Shown here: positions 1 to 9,672 of the stretch, in pieces
Position numbering within the stretch: the stretch's first letter is position 1
Layout: each line of letters opens with the position of its first letter
Program-made: the position numbers and the translations under genes
Assembly (NCBI GenBank): GCA_037577475.1
Contig: CM075188.1
Coordinates: forward strand, 9,112,001 to 9,176,000
DNA from: Chaunax sp. Z400
Lineage: Eukaryota; Chordata; Actinopteri; Lophiiformes; Chaunacidae
Length of the DNA stretch: 64,000 nucleotides
Direction: 5' to 3'
The notes under the pieces: generated by a model
Seen by the model: the letters and a program-made list of their open reading frames with translations, nothing else
The model's database searches: none
Told to the model about the DNA's origin: nothing

Positions 1-156
1 TCACCTTCTGTTCTACCCCCACATGTGCAGAAAGTAGTGACGAACCAGGATAACCAACCAGGCTTACAGAAGCCCCCCGATCAACTATCAGTGAGGAAAA
101 CCATCCCGTCATGTCACAGGAATCAGTGTGAAAGGAAGGCTTGTGTAGCAGCATGA
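1..156 (+). CDS. Possible C-terminal end of an upstream gene (partial)
   Basis: Frame 1 is open from the first base to a TGA at 154-156, giving a 51-residue tail that ends in a Cys/Arg-rich stretch (CHRNQCERKACVAA). The other two plus frames close quickly. An AATAAA at 424-429 follows at a plausible distance, so this could be the last exon of a plus-strand gene that converges on ppat. I do not recognise the protein. A 51-codon open frame can occur by chance, and the open frame may begin inside an intron, so this is a weak call. Confidence 0.3.
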   Translation, partial: SPSVLPPHVQKVVTNQDNQPGLQKPPDQLSVRKTIPSCHRNQCERKACVAA

Positions 157-423
157 AGGTTCCGAAACAGACTGGTGTAAAGTACACAATAACCAACAGG
201 TGACAATAGAAGCATGTATTTTTCTCAGCTGCTACAGTGTTAGCTCAGTAAATTGTCTTGACTGTAGAAACATTTTTAAACTCCCAAGTCGTCGTTTGTT
301 CATTTGCTTTCCATCTGAGTGTCATTTAAAAGTATCTGTTAGAACAATGTTTTACACTCTGCTGTGGTGCATTATCACCCAAGCTAATACAGCTTTGTGT
401 TACTTTTAATATCTGTTCATTAT

Positions 424-429
424 AATAAA
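424..429 (+). other. Polyadenylation signal AATAAA
   Basis: A canonical hexamer on the plus strand is followed within 40 bases by a GT-rich stretch. It could end the transcript of the partial gene at the left edge. The rest of 157-1051 has no coding signal; its right part is presumably the 3' untranslated region of ppat. Confidence 0.35.
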
Positions 430-1051
430 TTGTATTAATGTGAAAAATTGAAAAAGTTTGCTTTGCAGTTATTCTGTTTATTATTTATAAATTCAGTATA
501 GTCATGCAATGTAAAGAAAAAAATGTCTAACGGACTCAAAACAGCATAATTTTAAGAAAAGGAAGAATGGTAAACTCATTGGGGAAGTATAAGAGAATTT
601 CACTCTTTGGTCACTAGTGCTTTTCTGACATGGAAAATCTCATCCTTGTTTCACGCTAAGGCTTGGAATGTGAAAATACTTTTAAGAAATAAATTACATT
701 GGCATCATAACTTTCAAAAACAGGATGTGGTCAGATGTGCAACTGTGATCACTTGGTGACATCAAGATGCAGTAAACAAACAGCAGCAAGGAGAGACTGC
801 AACAACTGTGGTCAGCAAAATCAACATTTTCACGATTGAAAGGATCTGAGCAGAAATACCCCCTGTAGAGAAAGCCCATTATGTGGTTGTATTTAATACA
901 CCTCTGTGTCCAAGATAGCAGTAATGAGATGCCCAACCACTTATTTTTCCAGACTGCAGAAACATTTCATCCACAAGTAACAGCTTCTGAAGCTCATGGT
1001 AAATCCATAGTGCTGTTTTAACTATAGGTAGTTATGCCATTGGTGCACAAG

Positions 1052-4000
1052 TTACCACTCTAGCTCCACTGGATATTTCCCAGTCAGGCAGGCAGTGCAG
1101 TGGCCTGCTCTCTTGTTGGAGCTATTGGAGCTGATCTTGTTTCGCAGGGAGGCCATTCCCTCCTGGACAGCTGATACCAGGCCCTCCACAGTCAGATACT
1201 GAACACTGTCAGCGCCTATATGACGAGTTTAATGTTTAGTGACATGCACCAAATGATGAACGAGAGGATGACACTGAATATTCAGATGTACTATCATACT
1301 AATACTTACCAATGTATCCTGCAATGTCCTGAAACTCTGGCTTGTTGGCAATTAGCTCCTCCTTGGTTGGAATATTGATGCCCATGTAGCAAGGGAACCT
1401 GATTGGTGGAGAGGCAACCCTGATGTGGACCTGTCCAGAAAATACACGTCAGTAGTTTTAAGGGTCTCCCGACTACTGGACTTAAAATATAGGCCTTTTT
1501 TCACCATTTGCTTCCAGCACTGGACACTTACACCTTAGATTTAATTGTCCATGTATCAAAACAGCAGTTAACACTTTTTTTTTTTTTAAACACAGATTAT
1601 GCAACCGCCACAATGAAGACCTTTCTCTACGAAGCCTTTTGTTTGTTCACACTGGACAAGACACCCAGGGAACAATGCAGCTCCAATGTGTGATTTTAAA
1701 CAAGCCTGGGTTCCACGAGCAAAAGAGGGACGTGCAAAACCATCCAGTGTGACGTCTAACATGCACAGAGTTGAGCTTTGTAAAGAATGGGTTAATGTCA
1801 AAAAACAGAAGTTTCAGAGTTATGCTCTGGAACTGTAACGAGACAGACCCCATTCCACTTTCCTCCTCTTCACTAAACTTGTGGTGGGGATATAAATATT
1901 TTAAAAAAAAAATTGTGTAGCATTACATTTTTTCTCTGCTTTACAGTCCTTCCCTCAAAATTAATTTTGCCACCCCTTGTGGAGATCCGAATCCCCAAGT
2001 TAGGGACCATGTAACCACACAGAACAATATGTTACATCCTTAGTCAACAAACCTCTTTTGCTCCAGCTTCTTTCAGCAGTTTTATAATGGGGGAGATGGT
2101 GTTTCCTCTGACAATGGAGTCATCAATTAGCACCACTCGTTTCCCAGCAAAATTGTCTGTCAAAGCCCCAAACTTCTTGGCAACTCCTAGCTGCCTCAAG
2201 CGGGTATTTGGTTGAATAAATGTTCTCCCAACGTAGCGATTCTTACACAGAACCTCGATATATGGCAACCCAGACTGAGAGGAGGACAAGAAGAGAACAC
2301 TTGTGAGGACAGCAGCCCATCAGGAGGTGATTATTTAGCAATATTTTTTACGTTAATCAGCAGACAAACCTGCTGAGCGTATCCCAGCGCAGCAGGAGTT
2401 GCAGATTCTGGCACAGTGCTGACCACATCAGCATCTGTTGGAGCCTCAATAGCCAACTGCCGTCCACAGCGCTGCCTGACAGTATAGACCATCTGCCCTG
2501 CAGTAAAGTAGAATGCAGGACTGAATTTGCAACATGCTTTCACTTGAATGTCTTGTATTGTGTTCTACAAGAAAGCTAAACAGTTAACAGAACAGAGTGG
2601 TATGAAGGATGATCCATAATATTCTAACCCTCAAAAATAGAGTCTGGTCTGGCAAAGTAAACATATTCAAATATGCAGAAGGCAGGAAGGTCTCCCTCAG
2701 GGCGAGGGACAACACTCAGAGACTTGACTCCATGACTGGATATCTGGACTATCTCTCCTGGTAAGACCTCTCTGTAATACCTGGGAGCAGGAAGGACATA
2801 AAAATGGTCATTACCCACAATACTTCCTTTACAATGCAGATGATTTTACATTATTGGTAAAAACTGACTTGGCACCGATGGACTGGAAGCTGCAGGACTC
2901 TGATGACACAACCCACCCCTCAGTGTCCTCTTCTCCAGCACCTGAGCAAAGGGATAAAGAATGTTAGTCATTCACAACAGTCTGCCTTGAGCACTGATAA
3001 CCTCTTCTACGGTCTCATCTTCATCAGTAGTTAGGTTCTATTATGGACAAACACGTTGAGGATACCTGAACTGTGCAGTTTAGAGATAGGAACAAGTCGT
3101 CCAATACAGAGAGGACGATTTCCGTAAGGGTCGCGCACCGCATAGATGACATCTTTGAACATCACCAACAGTGAGTACGATGTGGGGGTCTCAGTCATCA
3201 GATTTTTTATTCTACAATTTAAAAAAAAGAAGAAAACAATTAAAACCGCAGGGGAAATTTTTTTAAATATTTTGTCAAGTTAAATATCAAGTCTTAACGC
3301 TGACCTGGCAACCCAGTCTGGAGTGTTTAACTCCTCCAGAGGTGGCGTCAGGGCCAGCAGTTGGGTGATGAGCTCACTGTCTGAGCTGGTGGAGAGGCCG
3401 ACACCATGGCGCATTACCTGTGCAGGACAATGTGTTACAATCATAGACTCAGCACACACACTGAAGTGTTATTTAATATCGATCACCTTGGATAATTAGA
3501 GAAGAATGATATTGAGCGCACACACGCAACCGTAACAGATGTTTGGATAAATAGACATAGACCAGGTGCTGTGAAAACTAATTATGGGGCATTCCTCACC
3601 TTTGTCCGCAGAGCATGAGCATTAACCAGCTCTCCGTTGTGTGCCACAGCAATCTTGCCATGCAAGGTATCCACTACAAAGGGCTGGCAGTTCTGCAGTT
3701 CTGAGATTCCAGTGGTTGAATAGCGAGTGTGACAAATACCAAGATTAGCAAAGCGTAGCTTCTGCAGAGCCTCAGTTGGGAAAGCAGCATTTACTAATCC
3801 CATTCCCTAAATTACAAAAACAAAACAAAAAAGGCAAAAGGAATCAGTGACAGTCTGTACAAAAATAAAGTAAACAGATAAATGCAGATATCATGTTGTA
3901 GAGCGGGAAACCAGAACACAATCTGAGTTTGAAGTAGATGTAATTCAACATACTAGTCAAACTGTGTGTGACTGTAAGGATGATTTCTATTTATAGTGCA

Positions 4001-7000
4001 CTTTCAATACTCAAATGTTTCCTGTGAATAGTGTGTCTTCAGCTATACTTCAGTCAAATTATAGAAGGGACATCGTTTATGATTCATGTTACCTTGTGGA
4101 TTGTGTAGGTGGGTGGAGAAGCTCCATCACATGTGACAATCCCTGCACTTTCCTGACCCCTGAGTAGACACAAACAAGCACATGTAAATTATAACAGCAA
4201 AAATAATGGATTCATTTCATAATCAACAGTATGTCAGTGTCTTTTCAGTGGAGTCCACGTGAATGGACTTCTTCAATTCTAAAAGCTTGATATGAGCCTT
4301 GAGGCAAAATTGACTGGTTTGATTCTGAAAAAAACAAAAACAAAACGTCTGCTTCTTAGCTGTGGGGCTGCCATACACTCAGTCGTCTTGCTGCTGTTTC
4401 AGTCCATTTACCAAGCTGCTTCTCAGATTACAGCTAGTCCCGCCTCCTCAGCACACAGCTTAAGCCAGTGGTAAGGCTGCTTTGCTGCATGGAGGCGTTG
4501 CTTTCAGGCTTAACCGCCTGGTTGCCTAGGGAACCGTGCAGCAGAGACAGACAGACTGGGGAAAAGAAAGCGTTTCCAGGTCAGCTTAAACATGGAGAGG
4601 GGAGCAGAGAGACAAAGAGGAGGTGAAAAGGAGGTGGTAGAGGGAAAAGGCTCGGTGGAGAGACAGTGGGGGGAGGCAGAGGTGCTGGCTCTCGTGTCAG
4701 TGTGGGACGAGGTGGGAGCTCAGCACGTAGCCGAGAGCAAAGCCACATTTGATCTGATCTCAGAGCGTCTGAGGAGGCTCAGTGTTGTGCGCAGCTGGTG
4801 GGAGTGTCAGGCCAAGTGCAGGAGCCTGGGACTTCAGAGCAGGAAGCTTGACGAAGCAGCAGGCTCTTCAGCAAACTACAGGCCAGGATTGGATGGAAGG
4901 CCAGAGGAGGGCTGGGAGGAAGAGGTGAACGATGTGGGTAATCAAAGAGGAGTCTACCCTTCCTCAGTCACTATCCCAATGCAGGAAGGTAAATTTAGTA
5001 GGTTCAACCCCAACTGCAGCACTGATGATTTCAGCAATGCAAAACACATTTTGATCACCTCAGATCAGAAGATAATGTCTGTCAACCTAGTAGTAGTATA
5101 CTATTGCCTGCTCTAAACATTTTAACACGGTCTAAAGTCAGATTACAATATGATACAAGCACCAACTTATTTCTTTAACTTAAGCCAAAGATAACATGAC
5201 TGTGCATGTGCATACAGGTATCAGGAGTCGAATCCATCGGGCTCTTCCTTACACTCCAAGTGTGGCTGAAGAGGGGGGTCGCCACTGGACAGATGATGAG
5301 GTGCGAGCACTGTTGTGCGTCTGGGCTGACCGGCACATTAGAGAGCGCTTGAAGTGCACACTGCGCAACAAATCCATCTTCCAAGAGATGGCCCGCCAGA
5401 TGCAAAGAAACTTTGGGGTGGTACGCAACTGGAAACAATGTCGAACAAAATACAAGAACTTGAAGTATGACTATAAGACTGCCAGAAGTGCCCACACTGC
5501 TGGAGGGAGCAGCACTGGAGGCCCAGGAAAGTACATGAAGTTCTTTGACGAGGTGGAAGCCATTCTGATGGGCCGGGGACTGGACAATGGTACCATGGAG
5601 AAGCAGAAGGCGTATGATGGAGAAATGGGAGCAGGGAGGCTTCAAACACCAGCACAGACAACAGCCTCAGAAAGTGAGGTTGTTATTGAAATTGATGATG
5701 GTACGTGTTCAGTCTGAGGTGCATTTAGTAGTGTTGTATTCAAGGCTAAGAGAGCAATCCAATGTTTTTTACTACTTTTAATTTCAGATGACAACAGTGA
5801 TGATTATGATATGGATGGAGACATGGAAGTAAAATGGAGAGGATCAGGTATGCTTCATCAACAGCCAGTGCATTTTACAGTTTAAATATATAACCTTTTC
5901 TCTCCCTAATCAATTTTTATTCACTCCAGATACCCATCTAACACTCACAGACCCATCCAGCTCTGAACAGTTTAATGTGGTCATGGTGTCGGACACAGGA
6001 CGAAACTGGAGTGACCAGGAGGTGCGAGCACTGGTCCAAGTCTGGTCCGACGAGCGCATATGCAAACAGCTGGAGAGCTCAACTAGAAAGAGAGACATCT
6101 TCGTCCAGATCTCAGACAGATTAATGCAGCAAGGCATTGAACGAGACTGGAAACAGTGCCACACCAAGTACAAAAACCTCAAGTACCTTTATCGCTCCCT
6201 CCAAAGAGGAAAGGGCGATGAAGCCGACCCAAGACGCCTTATGAGGTTCTACGATGAGGTGGACGCCATTATGAATCGCACAACTAATGGCTCACGGCAT
6301 AATACAGGAGCTGCAGACAACCAAGTAGATTCGGGTAGACTTACGATGTATGAGGACTGTGAGAAGAATGATCATGGAGATATCGGTTTGTCACGGAACA
6401 CGATGACAGGAGCACCAGAGGAAGGATCTTCTAGTTCTGGTTCTGTCTCGTCTATATGCCCCGATGTTCCACCAAACAATGAACAACTGAGACTGCATAC
6501 AGTTCAGGAGCTTTACTTGGATAAGCAGCACAGACTAATGAGTGAGCCCAAATCTCATTAATCATTCATGTCTTGAAGGAAGGTGTTTGATCAAAAGAAT
6601 CTGCACATAGCTTTTGACTTTCTCTTAATTTATGAAATTCTTGAAATACACCTTTTCCATTCAGTGGATTTACATCATAAAGACACTGAAGTTACGTTTA
6701 TTTGTTTATGATAATAAAAATTTGATCCACATCCACAAATAAAACATCACAGCCTCTAGGTGTGTAAATTAATCCGGGTGGTGCAGCAGCTCAAACAAAT
6801 GCTTTGTTTCAAGAAGTCACAAGTGTGTTTGTCCAACTTCATTTAGAAAGCATCTGAAAACAATTTTAAACTTTGACTGATATAGATGTTATCTTTTAAC
6901 CGTGGTGTGTTTGTTGTTTGCAGGCTCTTCTGAAAATGAGAATACCTATTCAGCAAACAGAGGAATGAAGAGGAAAGCTGTGGAACAAGGTTTGAAATGG

Positions 7001-8986
7001 ACTCCATCTGTAATCACTTTGTGTGTCACATGAATTGACTCAAGCCTTTGTAATTTCTGACTCAGACCCGTGATTTGCCATGGAGCATGACAATTAAATA
7101 ATTAATAAAAGGACACGATTGTACCTGCTAACAAAAGACACATCATGACGAATAGTTATGTTGGACCAAGAGACAAACAAACCATCAATGAAGATCTGAA
7201 ATGTTCTATTATTTTTAGGTGATGAAAGAATACAAATGTGAATAGGCTTTGTTCCCTTTTTCAGACCCCACAGTCAAGACACCAGTAAAAAAACAGAGTA
7301 CTGGTTTGAACTTTGCTGATAAGAGGGCCCAGTGCAAAGAAGAGCAAGATCCCATCCAAATAATAAAGATCAATTCAGTTCGCTCAATGGCCTCCAATGA
7401 TCCATCCTCAGAAAGAGAGGTAATATCTAGTTTACTGATCCTGTGTGACAAATATTACAAAATCTTTCACAACCAAAGTAAACTGAATTCATTCTTAGTT
7501 AACAGCCTGTTTATGACCGTTAGGAGTTCATCAAGGACATACCGCTGCCTTTAAGGGCAGTCTGTGCTATATCTTCCAAAGCTGCAAAAAACTAGTGATT
7601 AATAGACAAAATAAAACAGCAATTATTTTGATAGGTGACTAAACTGTGAGAAATTTATGCTTTTCTCTGTCACATATGATGATAAATTAAATATCTTTGG
7701 GTTTCTAATCCTTGAAGGTTGAATCTGAAGCAACTGGACTTCAAACTCTAAACAGAAGTCCAGTTATTTCAGATTCAACTTTCAAGGATTACCATGACCT
7801 GGATTAATGAGAATCTACACAAACATAATACTTGGGGTTTCTAACTATTGATCTAAATAAACAAACAATATGAATGTAACTTCTAGGGAAATTACAGGCT
7901 TTTTTTTTTTTTTACCTCTGACTTTGCATAGATATCATGATTAATTTATTAATTTAGAAAATAATCACCAGAATAATCATTAATGAAAATAACTTGCACC
8001 TCTTCATCTTGTGATAGTCATGAGTGAATTTCTTAACCAATATTAGTGGCATTTATTATACTATACTTAATTTGGTGAAACTCTGACAAAGTGTTTATCA
8101 AGCTCTTTTACGTCAGGGGCTGCTGAAATGACGCAAATTAGACCAAGGACCCCCCATATAATAAGATTTTGTCTCAGGATCCCCTATTTGATAAGAAGTT
8201 TTACTTTTATATATTTTATTGCAAAATGTTCGTGAAACTCATGACCAGAATAGTAGAACATTCAGTCATTGTCTGACTTGTGGATAGAATTATAGCAACA
8301 ACGAATAACATTTATTTTGATTGGGACCCCCTGGAAGCCCTTCAAGAAACCCCTTGGTGGTCCCCGTACCCCACTTTGAAAACCTCTGCTCTAAAGCATT
8401 ACTAATCTTCGTTATCTTGTTTTGTTCATGCTCATATAATAGCGTCATAGCTGTGACGTTAAGAGTAATGTTTGAATCCACACTTTGTTCCCTGCACAGG
8501 AAAACAATGTTGCGCTGAGTCACGCGTTCAACAACTCGCTCAATATTTACTTAGTCACGCATATATATTAGTGGTCGTTGTCTTCACAAATGCAATTCTT
8601 TACCTTGCTTGTTGTCTGTAGTACCCAGGTGTGAAGCTTAAACTTTACTCGGGAGTTACACTAAGCTAGTTAGCCCTGCTTTGAGACTTACAGAAAAGTT
8701 AAAAGTGGATTTTAGTTGCAGTCAGTCCTGAATACTGTCCTAATGTTCCTATAAATGGCGTCTAAACTAACTTATCTTTATCTGTTGATGTTTTGATGAA
8801 ACAACTCAATAGCGCACACACACACACACACACATACATACATACATCTGTCTCTTACCTGTGCTGTAACGCCACAAGTCCCAGAGTTAAAACCTGAGCC
8901 ACCTCCAGCTGTGTGGGCCACTCTCCGGCAGCCACACAACCGAAAACCCCGCATTCCTCCCCGATACCGGACTCCTCAAACTCCAT
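1052..8986 (-). CDS. ppat: Amidophosphoribosyltransferase (glutamine PRPP amidotransferase)
   Basis: Catalyses the first committed step of de novo IMP synthesis, making phosphoribosylamine from PRPP and glutamine in the cytosol. Eleven coding exons in gene order: 8859-8986, 4093-4159, 3600-3806, 3305-3417, 3066-3211, 2869-2941, 2629-2780, 2370-2497, 2053-2274, 1310-1430, 1052-1215. Together they give 506 residues, close to the human length of 517. The start MEFEESGIGEE is the short propeptide, followed by the catalytic Cys12 of the Ntn glutaminase domain (CGVFGC, then LQHRGQESAG and CHTRYST). The PRPP-binding motif VVLIDDSIVRGNT is in the ninth exon. The C-terminal GHCTAC pair fits the iron-sulphur ligands of this family. 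All junctions are in phase with GT-AG sites. Intron 1 is 4.7 kb and contains another gene on the opposite strand. Expression is probably driven from the promoter shared with paics. Confidence 0.97.
4521..4534 (+). promoter_or_regulatory. X-box-like RFX site upstream of the SANT gene
   Basis: GTTGCCTAGGGAAC is a near match to the RFX X-box (GTTGCC, short spacer, RGYAAC), with one mismatch in the second half site. It lies 58 bases before the SANT-gene start codon, inside ppat intron 1, where that gene needs its own promoter. No TATA box is evident. Confidence 0.3.
4592..6561 (+). CDS. Protein with three Myb/SANT-like (trihelix-type) DNA-binding domains
   Basis: Four exons (4592-4988, 5218-5700, 5788-5847, 5930-6561), all joined in phase 1, encode 523 residues. 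Three related domains of about 60 residues follow each other: around residues 24-85 (RQWGEAEVLALVSVW), 154-218 (RHWTDDEVRALLCVW, then WKQCRTKYKNLKYDY) and 338-400 (RNWSDQEVRALVQVW, then WKQCHTKYKNLKYLY). The W-x(2-3)-EV-x-AL-x(3)-W start and the KYKNLKY end are typical of the Myb/SANT-like domains in MSANTD and ZSCAN20/29-type proteins, so DNA binding in the nucleus is inferred. An acidic linker encoded by exon 3 (DDNSDDYDMDGD) separates domains 2 and 3. The gene lies entirely inside ppat intron 1 on the opposite strand. AATAAA hexamers at 6713-6718 and 6738-6743 suit its 3' end. I cannot name the orthologue. Confidence 0.85.
6924..7554 (+). CDS. Possible alternative 3' exons of the SANT-domain gene
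   Basis: Two further segments have good splice signals and matching phase: 6924-6989 (acceptor TTTGCAG, donor AAG|GTTTG) and 7265 to a TAA at 7552-7554, or to a donor near 7418. Both start in phase 1, as does exon 4 of the SANT gene, so a transcript that skips exon 4 would read through an acidic linker into SSENENTYSANRG and then a Lys/Gln-rich tail (DPTVKTPVKKQST). This would replace the third SANT-like domain. The phase match is what supports it; I recognise no domain here. Confidence 0.45.
7706..7791. repeat. Long inverted repeat (hairpin), probably from a dispersed element
   Basis: Arms 7706-7742 and 7755-7791 are 37 bases each and complementary except at three positions, with a 12-base loop. 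The right arm carries on into ACCATGACCTGGATTAATGAGAATC, a tract I recall from many fish loci, so the hairpin is probably part of a repetitive element rather than a microRNA precursor. Confidence 0.6.
8110..8395. repeat. Probable dispersed repeat
   Basis: The stretch runs between two G/C-run tracts (GACCCCCCATAT and GGGACCCCCTGGAAGCCC ... GTACCCCACTTTGAAAACC) of the kind that close a common class of fish interspersed repeat. It lies in ppat intron 1 and has no coding signal. The family assignment is from memory and not certain. Confidence 0.4.
8816..8847. repeat. CA/TACA microsatellite
   Basis: A (CA)n run passes into TACA units just downstream of the ppat exon 1 donor site. Confidence 0.9.
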
Positions 8987-9672
8987 TTCTGCCAATACCG
9001 CTCCTCTGGAATGACAGTCTCGTGCCTGACTGTCCAGGCAATCAGCGCGTGCGCGATTGTAAGCGCGCTGAAAGTGCTAAATGACCACGTGCCTCAAAGT
9101 GTTGAGTGAACGTAAAGTGGTTCTTCAAATAAACACAAACTCTGCTCACATTGTTGAAGAAGCCGTGAAATTACGAAAAGGGGCGACAGCTTTTAAGAGA
9201 AGAAACAAGCCCTCATTGTCATGTTATTTAAACAACAAAATGGGGTGCAAATTATTTAAACACGGTGAACTGACGAAACACACGTGGCAGTTCGCGACGA
9301 GGAGGACAATAACTAATCAGGATAAAGTTAATCGACCCAGTCAAAAGGCCTCTTCTTTCTTCTTAATGGAGATTTTGTAAATCGACGTTCATATCAGAGT
9401 CTAATGGGTGAAGTCCAAAAACTTTTACGTCTTGCAAATGTTTGGCGTTAAAGCGTCTTCCCCTCACGTGGTAACGTTTGCGCTGTTGTGATTGGTTTTG
9501 TGAATGAGCTGATTGGTTATTAGAGCACGTAAAAGAGCTTCTGCTCCCCTCTTGATATCCACACGCCTCCGTCTGCCTCTTCCAGTTCTGCTGCTTTTCA
9601 AAGTTGAGTTGCAGTTTGGTACACCTTGTTATTTCGTTATTCCAGGACTCAAGGTCGCTGAAGAACACCACC
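8987..9672. promoter_or_regulatory. Divergent ppat-paics promoter
   Basis: These 686 bases separate the two start codons. They contain three perfect CACGTG E-boxes (9086-9091, 9281-9286, 9465-9470), a GCGCGTGCGC core near 9045-9054 that resembles an NRF1 site, and two inverted CCAAT boxes (ATTGG at 9491-9495 and 9512-9516), one helical-turn multiple apart. No TATA box is obvious, as expected for a housekeeping bidirectional promoter. MYC/MAX control of nucleotide synthesis genes through CACGTG is established in mammals; its use here is inferred. Confidence 0.75.

Noticed and set aside
7706..7791. Hairpin as a microRNA gene
   Set aside because: Flanking sequence looks like a dispersed element and there is no sign of an arm that is better kept than the other; recorded as a repeat.
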